A DNA stretch of 52,233 bases from Sulfobacillus acidophilus (GTDB lineage Bacteria; Bacillota; Sulfobacillia; Sulfobacillales; Sulfobacillaceae), in NCBI GenBank assembly GCA_003023745.1, contig PXYV01000019.1, positions 1-52,233 on the forward strand, given 5' to 3'. This document shows, piece after piece, positions 22,278 through 29,738 of the stretch (within the stretch, counting starts at the first letter, position 1; each line of letters begins with the position of its first letter). The position numbers and the translations under genes were made by a program. The notes under the pieces are model-generated. The model was not told the origin of the DNA. It worked only from the letters and a program-made list of their open reading frames with translations, and searched no databases.

Positions 22278-23665
22278 TAGCGGTCATCTCCTTCCTGTTC
22301 GCGCGAGAGCCACACGGTAAACCGCGTACCCTGGCCTACCTCACTATTCACCTCTATGCGGCCCCGATGCAGTTCAATAATATGTTTAACAATTGCAAGT
22401 CCCAGCCCCGTCCCTCCCGACGCGCGGGAGCGCGCCTTGTCAACGCGATAGAAGCGTTCAAAAATGCGGGGCACATCTTGGCTAGGTATGCCAATCCCGG
22501 TATCCTCAACCGACACTCCCACCCATTGGCCAGAATCGTCTGTCTGGGCTGACACAGTTATGGTTCCGCCGGCCGGCGTGTACTGAATGGCATTTTGAAT
22601 GAGATTTAGAAACACTTCTTGCAGCCGATCCGCGTCCCCTAATACCAAGGGCAAACCCGCGGGCATTTGACAAACCATGGTCAGCCCGGCTTCTTGCACG
22701 CGCGGCGCCAAGCGCGAGACGAGGGATTCCACCAGCACCAGCAAATCCACCCCTTCAACCGCAAACGGCAACGAGTGGTGTTCCATCCGCGACAGGGTCA
22801 GCAAATCGTCGACCAGGCGGCTCATACGATTCGCCTCTTCGTGAATCAAGCGGGTGAAGCGCGTGCGCGATTCCTGGTCAATATCTTCCTCCATCAACGT
22901 CTCGGTAAACCCACGAATGATGGTAAGCGGCGTTTGTAGCTCGTGACTAACGTTGGCGACGAAATCTTGGCGCATCCGATCGAGTTGGCTTTGCAGCGAG
23001 ACATCGCGCGAAACCATCACCGCCCCCAACCCGCCGAGCGGTTCAGGTAGTGATGCAATCGTCACTTCAACCACGACCGCCTCGCTGTCAGGTGGGCTCC
23101 AGTGCACCGTCTCGGTACCCTGCGCGCGGGTGACGCGATGCACTGCATCGTCAATGCGCACGTCGCGAATCACTTCGAGCAAGTGTCGACCCGTAACCGA
23201 CGATTCTTGCACCCGAAACATCTGCAGAGCAGCTCGGTTAATGAGGGTGATCGTTAAGCCGTGATTAAGAATAATGATGCCATTGGCCATACTCGTCAAA
23301 ATAGCTTCTAACTGCTTCTTATCCTGCTCTAAATCGCGGGTACGCTCCATAAGGACTTCGGCCACGCGGTTCATGCCGTGCGCGAGGGAATCCAACGGAT
23401 CATCTTGATCCAGGTACACGCGCGCGTGCAAATCACCCGACGCCCATCGTTCGACGGTATCATTCAGTTGCACGACGGACTCTGACAAAAACCGCTGCTC
23501 ACGACGCCGGGCAATGAGATAGCGAGCCGTCCAAATCCAAGCGCCGACAAAAAGCAACGCTGCCCACAACCGTCCGCGCGGCAACGACAGCACCAAGGCC
23601 CCGGCAGTCGCCAACCCCAGGGCGCCTGGCACCAGCCAGACGTTGGCACGCCCAATCCCTCTCAT
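22277..23665 (-). CDS. phoR: Phosphate-sensing histidine kinase PhoR
   Basis: A 462-residue membrane histidine kinase. Two hydrophobic segments at about 10-28 and 33-50 with almost no external loop, HAMP-like region about 55-105, PAS domain about 115-215, HisKA with FVANVSHELQTPLTII (phospho-acceptor His241), HATPase with NLIQNAIQYTPAGG, VEDTGIGIPSQDVPRIFERFYRVD and GTGLGLAIVKHI. The lack of an extracellular sensor domain suggests it reads the Pst-PhoU state instead of free phosphate, as in other PhoR proteins. Overlaps phoP by 4 bases. Confidence 0.95.
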   Translation of the reverse strand: MRGIGRANVWLVPGALGLATAGALVLSLPRGRLWAALLFVGAWIWTARYLIARRREQRFLSESVVQLNDTVERWASGDLHARVYLDQDDPLDSLAHGMNRVAEVLMERTRDLEQDKKQLEAILTSMANGIIILNHGLTITLINRAALQMFRVQESSVTGRHLLEVIRDVRIDDAVHRVTRAQGTETVHWSPPDSEAVVVEVTIASLPEPLGGLGAVMVSRDVSLQSQLDRMRQDFVANVSHELQTPLTIIRGFTETLMEEDIDQESRTRFTRLIHEEANRMSRLVDDLLTLSRMEHHSLPFAVEGVDLLVLVESLVSRLAPRVQEAGLTMVCQMPAGLPLVLGDADRLQEVFLNLIQNAIQYTPAGGTITVSAQTDDSGQWVGVSVEDTGIGIPSQDVPRIFERFYRVDKARSRASGGTGLGLAIVKHIIELHRGRIEVNSEVGQGTRFTVWLSREQEGDDR

Positions 23666-24342
23666 GGGTTGGAAAAGCGGTACCCAACGCCGCGCACGGT
23701 CTCAATAAAACGCGGTCTTTGCGGATCTTCCCGCAGTTTTTCCCGCAAGTGCCGGATATGCACGTCCACCGTCCGCGCATCTCCGTAAAAATCTTCACCC
23801 CACACCCGCACCAAAAGCTCGTCGCGGGTAAATGCCCGCCCCGGGTTGCGCGCTAAAATCGACAACAACTCAAACTCTGTAAAGGTCAAATTAACGGGGT
23901 TGGCGTCTACCGTTACACTACGGCGTTCCACATCCACCTCCAGCCCCGGAAAGCGAATATCGCCGCTGTCATCGCGACCTTTTTGACTGCGGCGCAAAAT
24001 CGCCTTCACGCGAGCGATTAATTCCCGTGGCGAAAATGGCTTGGTCACATAATCATCCGCCCCTAATTCCAGCCCCAACACGCGATCAACTTCATCTTTG
24101 CGAGCAGTCAGCATGATAATCGGAATATCGGTAACCTGCCGAATCTGGCGACATGCGTCCAAGCCAGACATGCCGGGCAGCATCAGATCCAGGATCACGA
24201 GGTCAAAGGGCTCACGCGTCGCCCGTTCCACCGCCACTTGTCCATTTTCCTCTGTTTCGACATCATAACCTTCCCGCGACAGGTGGTATTCCACCAGTTC
24301 CAAGATAGCGCTCTCATCATCAACCACGAGCACCCGTTGCAT
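23662..24342 (-). CDS. phoP: Response regulator PhoP/PhoB (OmpR family)
   Basis: A 226-residue regulator. Receiver domain with acidic pocket VVDDES and phospho-acceptor Asp52 in LVILDLMLPGMSG, Lys in YVTKPFSPREL; C-terminal winged helix with LTFTEFELLSILARNPGRAFTRDELLVRVWGED and DVHIRHLREKLREDP. ATG 24342 follows a strong AAAGGAGGT. It activates phosphate-starvation genes when phosphorylated by PhoR. It stands 22 bases after the P-loop/Asp23-like gene. Confidence 0.96.
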   Translation of the reverse strand: MQRVLVVDDESAILELVEYHLSREGYDVETEENGQVAVERATREPFDLVILDLMLPGMSGLDACRQIRQVTDIPIIMLTARKDEVDRVLGLELGADDYVTKPFSPRELIARVKAILRRSQKGRDDSGDIRFPGLEVDVERRSVTVDANPVNLTFTEFELLSILARNPGRAFTRDELLVRVWGEDFYGDARTVDVHIRHLREKLREDPQRPRFIETVRGVGYRFSNP

Positions 24343-24364
24343 ATGTACCTCCTTTCTTGCGGAA

Positions 24365-25186
24365 TTACTCGTCCCACGCCATCCGACGGGCCTCAACTTG
24401 TACCGCCAACACGTTGAGCGACGTCATCGTTTCAATTTCCTGACGCACTTGTTGTTGCACGAGACGCAACGTATTAAAGGCATGACGGGGACTTTTCAAA
24501 ATGACATCGAGTTGGATAATGATTCCATCCACGGTGGATTGTATCATGACCCGCAGAACTCGGTCGATTTCAGGAATTTCTCCCACTGCGTGCACAGCCA
24601 TACTACTCAGTACTCGGTCAGCGATGTAAAACCGGCCAAGACCCGAATAGGTTGGGCGGACAATGGATTTTTCCACCTCCACTTGCAGCCCTTTTTTGCG
24701 GAAAATAAACCGCAAGGGGTCCACGAGGTATCCCGAAAAGGACTTGCGCACTTCCATGGTGGGAGCCGGGATCACGTGCTTACCTTCTGTTCTACGCACG
24801 TAATGCGCAATACGCCTTTCATCCGGCGAGGCGATTTCCTCGATGCGAATCACGTGGCGCGGCGCCGCGTCTAAATTGAGAGCCGCCAAAATTCTGTCAA
24901 TCATGTGTTCCGATGTTCCTAAGACCAGGATGCTGTCGGGGTTTATGGTTTTGAGACCCGCGATCACCTCGGCACGATGATCGGGATCTTCAAAGATGGC
25001 ACGCTTGACCGCCGCCATCCGCGTGGCTTCGCGTTTAGCCGATCGGCCAGCCTCAATGCGGCCATGATGAATCAAAAGCCCATCGTCAATAATCGTATCG
25101 ACGCCCTTGTCGACCGCTACCAAGGAGGCACGATGACTTTTGCCGCTACCGCTGGGACCGATCAGCGCGTAAATAACAGGGGCCAT
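24365..25186 (-). CDS. P-loop NTPase fused to an Asp23-like domain
   Basis: A 273-residue protein. Residues 1-20 carry a Walker A motif (ALIGPSGSGKSHRA), followed by an NTPase-like region (DTIIDDGLLIHHG, TINPDSILVLGTSEHMIDRIL). The C-terminal about 110 residues (from RFYIADRVLSSMAVHAVGEIPEIDRV to LNVLAVQVEARRM) have the strand-helix pattern of Asp23/Gls24 envelope-stress proteins, including the EEMTGLxVxxVxVxVxxV-like ending. The function of the pair is unknown; it may couple NTP binding to an envelope-associated scaffold. ATG 25186 is chosen with GGGCGGGG upstream; GTG 25204 is possible. It sits between the D-2-hydroxyacid dehydrogenase and phoP in the same gene train. Confidence 0.82.
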   Translation of the reverse strand: MAPVIYALIGPSGSGKSHRASLVAVDKGVDTIIDDGLLIHHGRIEAGRSAKREATRMAAVKRAIFEDPDHRAEVIAGLKTINPDSILVLGTSEHMIDRILAALNLDAAPRHVIRIEEIASPDERRIAHYVRRTEGKHVIPAPTMEVRKSFSGYLVDPLRFIFRKKGLQVEVEKSIVRPTYSGLGRFYIADRVLSSMAVHAVGEIPEIDRVLRVMIQSTVDGIIIQLDVILKSPRHAFNTLRLVQQQVRQEIETMTSLNVLAVQVEARRMAWDE

Positions 25187-25187
25187 G

Positions 25188-26114
25188 TTAGTAGCCCCGC
25201 CCACGATCGACTACTCCCACAAGCGCCCGACGCTGGCGAAAGCGCTTCAGGTTGTCCGCAAAGACCCGAACCATACCCTCGACGCGGCTTGGACCTGACA
25301 CGTGCGGGGTAATCGTCATACCCGGCAAATCCCACAAAACTGACTCTTTCGGCAAAGGCTCCACCTCGAACACGTCGAGGCACGCCCCGGACAACTGACC
25401 CGAGCGGATAGCCATCACCAATGCTCCCTCATCAAGCACAGCACCCCGTCCAATATTGATAACAAACCCGCCCGTCCTCATCAAACGCAGTTGCGGCCAT
25501 CCTACCAGGTGATACGTATCCGACGTATGCGGCAATACCATAATCAGCAAATCCAGATCGCGATAAAAAGCCGGCCACTGGTCAGCCGAAAATCCCACGA
25601 CCCCGGCAAGGTTCGGCAGATGACGCCCTAAAGCCCGCACCTCCGCTACCAGCGGACGAAACACGGCGGCGATGTGCCCGCCAATCGATCCGGCCCCGAG
25701 GACTCCGACGGTTAAGAGGGATAACTGTCCGACCAAATGAGGCGTCCACTCGCGCGATTTCTGCAACAACGACCAGCGCCGCCAATCCTTGACCCACGCC
25801 AGTGCAGCTAAGAGAGCATATTCTCCCATGTCCGGGCCGAATTGGTCGACAATACGGGTAACCGTAATCCGGTCCGGTATGTTTACCGTCATAAGCCAGT
25901 CCACTCCGGCACCCGCCCCTTGGATCCACTCAAGAGACGGACACGCATCAATGACTTCCTGGGGCATATACCAGCCAAACAAAATGCGAATGGCGCGCCG
26001 CTCCTCATCACTTAAGTCGTCAAAACGGCGGATCGGATCCGTAATGCCATACTGCCTGAGACCCTCTATCAGCTTGGCATGCATGGCGGTGGAGCCATAC
26101 GTCGCAATCTCCAT
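25188..26114 (-). CDS. D-2-hydroxyacid dehydrogenase family protein
   Basis: A 308-residue NAD(P)-dependent oxidoreductase of the D-isomer-specific 2-hydroxyacid dehydrogenase family (2-oxo acid to D-2-hydroxy acid). Rossmann motif LGAGSIGGHIAAVFRPL in the middle; catalytic region NIGRGAVLDEGALVMAIRSGQLSGACLDVFEVEPLP with the Arg and Glu, and His in ITPHVSGPSR. ATG 26114 overlaps the stop of the M20 gene (TGATG), so it is translationally coupled to it. Substrate is not evident; in this setting a 2-oxo acid from amino acid breakdown is plausible (inference). Confidence 0.92.
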   Translation of the reverse strand: MEIATYGSTAMHAKLIEGLRQYGITDPIRRFDDLSDEERRAIRILFGWYMPQEVIDACPSLEWIQGAGAGVDWLMTVNIPDRITVTRIVDQFGPDMGEYALLAALAWVKDWRRWSLLQKSREWTPHLVGQLSLLTVGVLGAGSIGGHIAAVFRPLVAEVRALGRHLPNLAGVVGFSADQWPAFYRDLDLLIMVLPHTSDTYHLVGWPQLRLMRTGGFVINIGRGAVLDEGALVMAIRSGQLSGACLDVFEVEPLPKESVLWDLPGMTITPHVSGPSRVEGMVRVFADNLKRFRQRRALVGVVDRGRGY

Positions 26115-27208
26115 CAGTCTTTTCCCGCTTCCACGATCAGATCGGAGATCAATTGCAATCGGGGCACCATGAAGCGCCATTCCACCCCTTCGTGACGCGC
26201 ATGCGCACCTTGGCCAATGGGACCCAGTCCGTCCAACGTGGGTGCCAGGACGGCTGTGAAATTGCCATCGCTCGCGCCGCCGACATAACCCCCCTGCAGT
26301 GGTTCCCCGGTGATGGCTTGCCAGCGCTGACTCGCCCGCGCCACCCAGGCTTGACTGGCGGGGGTCGGTTCCATCGGCGGGCGATTAAACTCGCCCAGGT
26401 ATTGCACCCGACAGCGGTCATCAAATTGCGCCGGCACGCTCAGGGCCTGGGTGAGGCGATCCCTTTCCGATTGCGTCGTCACACGGATATCAATATCCGC
26501 ATACACGCGTCCGGCCACCACGTTACTGCGGCTCCCACCCTGCACCACCCCAACATTTACCGTCGTGCCAGCCGTTGGGTTTGCCAGCGCATCCAACCAT
26601 AAGATTTGGTGTGCCAATTCCCGAATCGCGCTGGCCCCTTGGTCGGGCGCCAGACCCGCATGACTCTCAATTCCGGTAATCGTCAAATGAAAGTCTCCGA
26701 CACCGGCCCGTCCGATCTTAATCGCGCCACCCGGCATGCCTGATTCTAGTACCAACACCAGGCGAGCTCTCCGCGCCCGATCTTCAATAATCGCACGGCT
26801 GGCTTCACTCCCCACTTCTTCATCAGGGGTGACGAGGAACGTAAAGGGCGTGTCGCCAGGCAAATCTAAGAGTGCCTGCATAGCTAAAATGAGTCCGCCC
26901 TTCATGTCCAGCGTGCCGGGTCCGTACACCCAATCACCCTTGTCGACGAAGGGCATCTCCTCAATCGTGCCCAACGGCCAGACAGTGTCGGCATGACCTA
27001 AAATCAACGCCCCACCCACACCTCGAGACACTTCTAATAGCGGACCTGCGGCCGTGTCCAGTCGTTGCACAGCACCAACGCCGGATAGCGCCGCCGCTAT
27101 GTAATCCACCACCCGGGTAATTCCAGCCACATCACCCGACGGCGATTCCAATTCCACTAAGTGCTTTAATCCGGCCCGCATTTGATCAGAAACTGGTAGG
27201 ATCGCCAT
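26114..27208 (-). CDS. M20-family N-acyl amino acid deacylase (desuccinylase-like)
   Basis: A 364-residue zinc amidohydrolase of the ArgE/DapE/CPG2 group. Metal site motifs: ALILGHADTVWPLG (His and Asp), GPGTLDMKGGL with the bridging Asp, VTPDEEVGS with catalytic Glu and a Glu ligand, and a C-terminal His in GQGAHARHEGVEW. A lid/dimerisation domain lies at about 175-280. Together with the racemase upstream and GNAT, it fits the L-specific N-acyl/N-succinyl amino acid hydrolase of the D-to-L amino acid pathway known from Geobacillus. Glutamate carboxypeptidase activity is an alternative. Overlaps the racemase gene by 23 bases. Confidence 0.92.
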   Translation of the reverse strand: MAILPVSDQMRAGLKHLVELESPSGDVAGITRVVDYIAAALSGVGAVQRLDTAAGPLLEVSRGVGGALILGHADTVWPLGTIEEMPFVDKGDWVYGPGTLDMKGGLILAMQALLDLPGDTPFTFLVTPDEEVGSEASRAIIEDRARRARLVLVLESGMPGGAIKIGRAGVGDFHLTITGIESHAGLAPDQGASAIRELAHQILWLDALANPTAGTTVNVGVVQGGSRSNVVAGRVYADIDIRVTTQSERDRLTQALSVPAQFDDRCRVQYLGEFNRPPMEPTPASQAWVARASQRWQAITGEPLQGGYVGGASDGNFTAVLAPTLDGLGPIGQGAHARHEGVEWRFMVPRLQLISDLIVEAGKD

Positions 27209-28355
27209 GCGGGATTCCGCCTCCTATCCACCGCTGCCCTACCTGCCAACTCTCATGATGCGTCGAAAACCGCTTCAGACGCTCCGTATTGGGCGTGACA
27301 CCAATTCCGGGTCCTGTCGGCACCGTTAACGTTCCATCAGCGTTTAACTGAAACGGCGGATCAATCAGATCCTCCGCAAAGTAACGGTCACTCGCAGACG
27401 TATCGCCCGGAAGTAAAAAATTAGGCAACGTGCTCAAATGCAAATTGTGCGCCCGCCCAATTCCAGTCTCGAGCATGCCCCCGCACCAGACCGGCGCTTG
27501 ATGCCGGGCCGCCACGTCATGCACGCGCCGGGCCACGCTGTGCCCTCCCACCCGACCGACTTTGATGTTGATAATGCGGCAAGCTCCTAATTCGAGGGCT
27601 TTACGGGCATCCTCATCTGATCGAATGGCTTCGTCCAGACAAATCGGAATGGTGAGCTCACGTGCCAACGCAGCATGATCAATCATGTCATCCTCGGCCA
27701 GTGGCTGTTCCAGCATCATCAAATTAAGGGGCTCCAGCGCCTTCAGGGTATCGATGTCGCGCAATTGATAGGCAGAGTTGGCATCTGCCATAATGAGCAC
27801 GTCAGGTCCCACCGCTTCTCGCAAAGCGGTTAATGGCGCGACATCCAGGCCCGGTTTGATCTTGACTTTGAGGCGGCGGTATCCCTGATCCAAATAGGCC
27901 AGACCTGCGGCAATTAATTCATTGGCAGACGGTTGGATGCCAATAGACACCCCAACGGGAATGCGGCTGCGCCTGGCGTCGCCTCCCAGTAATTTCCACA
28001 ATGGCAGTTCCTGGCTGCGGGCAAACCAATCCCAAATCGCCATTTCAATGGCCGCCTTGGCCATACGGTTGCCGCGCACCGGCTCCAGAAGACGATCCAC
28101 CTGCTCCGGCGTGTCGATCTCTTGACCCGCGAGGCGGGGCAGCACGCTATTCTTCCAACAAAAATACTCTGATGCATGCGTTTCCTCGTTGTACAACGGT
28201 TCCACGTCCGCAACCGACTCCGCATAGCCTCGAATTCCCTCTGCCAGCACTGTCACAACCCACGTGCTTTTGACCACATCGGTCCCAAAGGACGTTTGAA
28301 ATGGCGCCTTTAATGGCAACTGGACAAAATCAAGTTCTACGTGCTCAATCTGCAT
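27186..28355 (-). CDS. N-acylamino acid racemase / o-succinylbenzoate synthase family
   Basis: A 389-residue enolase-superfamily enzyme. Catalytic KxK in RRLKVKIKPGLD, metal ligands in MADANSAYQ, MLEQPL and CLDEAIRSD, a second catalytic Lys in INIKVGRVGG, and the GGMLETGIGRAHN motif typical of N-acyl/N-succinylamino acid racemases. Homologues can also act as MenC; no menaquinone genes are nearby, while a GNAT and an M20 deacylase flank it, so racemisation of N-succinylamino acids is the better call. ATG 28355 is chosen, just past the GNAT stop; the frame is open to 28403. Confidence 0.92.
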   Translation of the reverse strand: MQIEHVELDFVQLPLKAPFQTSFGTDVVKSTWVVTVLAEGIRGYAESVADVEPLYNEETHASEYFCWKNSVLPRLAGQEIDTPEQVDRLLEPVRGNRMAKAAIEMAIWDWFARSQELPLWKLLGGDARRSRIPVGVSIGIQPSANELIAAGLAYLDQGYRRLKVKIKPGLDVAPLTALREAVGPDVLIMADANSAYQLRDIDTLKALEPLNLMMLEQPLAEDDMIDHAALARELTIPICLDEAIRSDEDARKALELGACRIINIKVGRVGGHSVARRVHDVAARHQAPVWCGGMLETGIGRAHNLHLSTLPNFLLPGDTSASDRYFAEDLIDPPFQLNADGTLTVPTGPGIGVTPNTERLKRFSTHHESWQVGQRWIGGGIPHGDPTSF

Positions 28356-28357
28356 TG

Positions 28358-29065
28358 TTAGATATCCCCATCCTCCTGTCCCATTTTTGCCCATCCATAC
28401 CATACGCCGGTTTCATTCCGCTGCACCCCGACAATGCGCCATCCCGCGTTCCACCAGCGCAATGCCTCATCAAACCAGTCGTTCGCCTGTTGTCGGGCTT
28501 GTTGGGGATGATCGCGCCGAAATGTCAATACGTCGCGCGGGATCGCCATCGTGCGTTCGGCCACACGGGGCGGTAGCGGTTGGTCCGGATTCCACCGGAT
28601 CCAAAAACGATGGGTGGGAAAGTCACCATTTAAGGCATCATTCAGCGTGCCGTAAACGTTGGGTTGCAACTCTTCGACATAGGCCCCTAGCACTCCGAGA
28701 TTAAACCAGGCATTACCCTCCATCAGTGGGTCGTACGTCCAGCCAATATAAGCCAACCCTCGTTCAGCGGCATACTCCCATTGGGCCCGCTTGAGCGCTT
28801 CACCGACTCGGTGCCGACGAAATTCGGGAAGTACCCCTAAGACATGCGAGTGAAGATAGACGGTGCCATGACGATCCAGGCCGGGAAAACCTAACGACAA
28901 CCCCACCAACCGCTCGTTCTCCAAGGCACCTAAGACAATACCGCCATGATGGGCAAAAACCACTAGCAAAGACACGGGCGTGGGATCCGAAGCCCCCCAG
29001 ATTTCCGCTTCGAAGCGGTTGGCCGCTTCCAATTCGTTAATGTGAAAAAGTCTGCGGATTACCAC
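28358..29065 (-). CDS. GNAT-family N-acyltransferase (COG3375 type)
   Basis: A 235-residue acyltransferase with the GNAT acetyl/acyl-CoA loop in SHVLGVLPEFRRHRVGEALKRAQWEYA. The segment GWTYDPLMEGNAWFNLGVLGAYVEELQPNVYG is characteristic of the COG3375 group that travels with N-acylamino acid racemases. In Geobacillus the equivalent gene encodes a succinyl-CoA:D-amino acid N-succinyltransferase, the first step of D-to-L amino acid conversion; the same role is inferred here. It overlaps the Nudix gene upstream by 29 bases and ends 2 bases before the racemase start. Confidence 0.9.
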   Translation of the reverse strand: MVIRRLFHINELEAANRFEAEIWGASDPTPVSLLVVFAHHGGIVLGALENERLVGLSLGFPGLDRHGTVYLHSHVLGVLPEFRRHRVGEALKRAQWEYAAERGLAYIGWTYDPLMEGNAWFNLGVLGAYVEELQPNVYGTLNDALNGDFPTHRFWIRWNPDQPLPPRVAERTMAIPRDVLTFRRDHPQQARQQANDWFDEALRWWNAGWRIVGVQRNETGVWYGWAKMGQEDGDI

Positions 29066-29639
29066 CGCCTACCTCCTCTTCACCCACGTTGCCATTATGC
29101 TGCCCACTATCGTCCACCACGCGCAAAAGTTGATCAATAATCCGCGCCGTAGCACCCCAGAGCCGACCCCAGTGCAAGGGAAACTCCGGCATGCGATAGG
29201 AGGCGCCACCTAATAAGACGCGACTCATGCGCCGCACCTGCCGCAGTTCGGCCAGCGACACCCATTGATAGGAAGACACTTCTCCTTGGTCCAGAATGAT
29301 GGCTGGCGGCGTCGGCATGACAGCGACTGCCGGCGCAATCGTAAAACCCGTTACCACAATATGCACCGGATCTAAAAAGCCGCAAAAAAATCGGCGTGTT
29401 ATGGCGATGCCGACCTCCTCCCGCGTCTCGCGCACGGCCGTGTCCCATAGTGAACGGTCCAACCGCGGATCATACGATCCGCCTGGACACGCAATCTGTC
29501 CCGCATGATATGTCAGGGTATCTCGCCGATGAATCAAAAGCACCGCCGCTTCGGGCACTTCCACGACGATCACCATCACTGCCGATGGTTTCGTCCAGGT
29601 GCTAAAGCTAGGCTCATGCGAATTTAGCCGCCGCGACAA
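29037..29639 (-). CDS. Nudix hydrolase, CoA-pyrophosphatase-like
   Basis: A 200-residue Nudix hydrolase. Nudix box GGSYDP...AVRETREEVGI at about residues 52-77; the preceding IHRRDTLTYHAGQIACPGG matches the UPF0035-type signature of CoA pyrophosphatases (NudL-like), which cut CoA or acyl-CoA to phosphopantetheine products. As the first gene of the amino acid N-acylation set, it could police acyl-CoA levels (inference). The first Glu of the Nudix box is replaced by Asp-rich spacing, so substrate is not certain. Divergent from the S9 peptidase gene. Confidence 0.87.
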   Translation of the reverse strand: MSRRLNSHEPSFSTWTKPSAVMVIVVEVPEAAVLLIHRRDTLTYHAGQIACPGGSYDPRLDRSLWDTAVRETREEVGIAITRRFFCGFLDPVHIVVTGFTIAPAVAVMPTPPAIILDQGEVSSYQWVSLAELRQVRRMSRVLLGGASYRMPEFPLHWGRLWGATARIIDQLLRVVDDSGQHNGNVGEEEVGGGNPQTFSH

Positions 29640-29738
29640 CTGCTCGGAAAAAATTGCGGGCCACGCTCCCTTCGAGGAGGATGTGGTATGCCGATTGCCG
29701 AAACAATCCCTATAAATCGTATCATATGGAGGTGGCAG

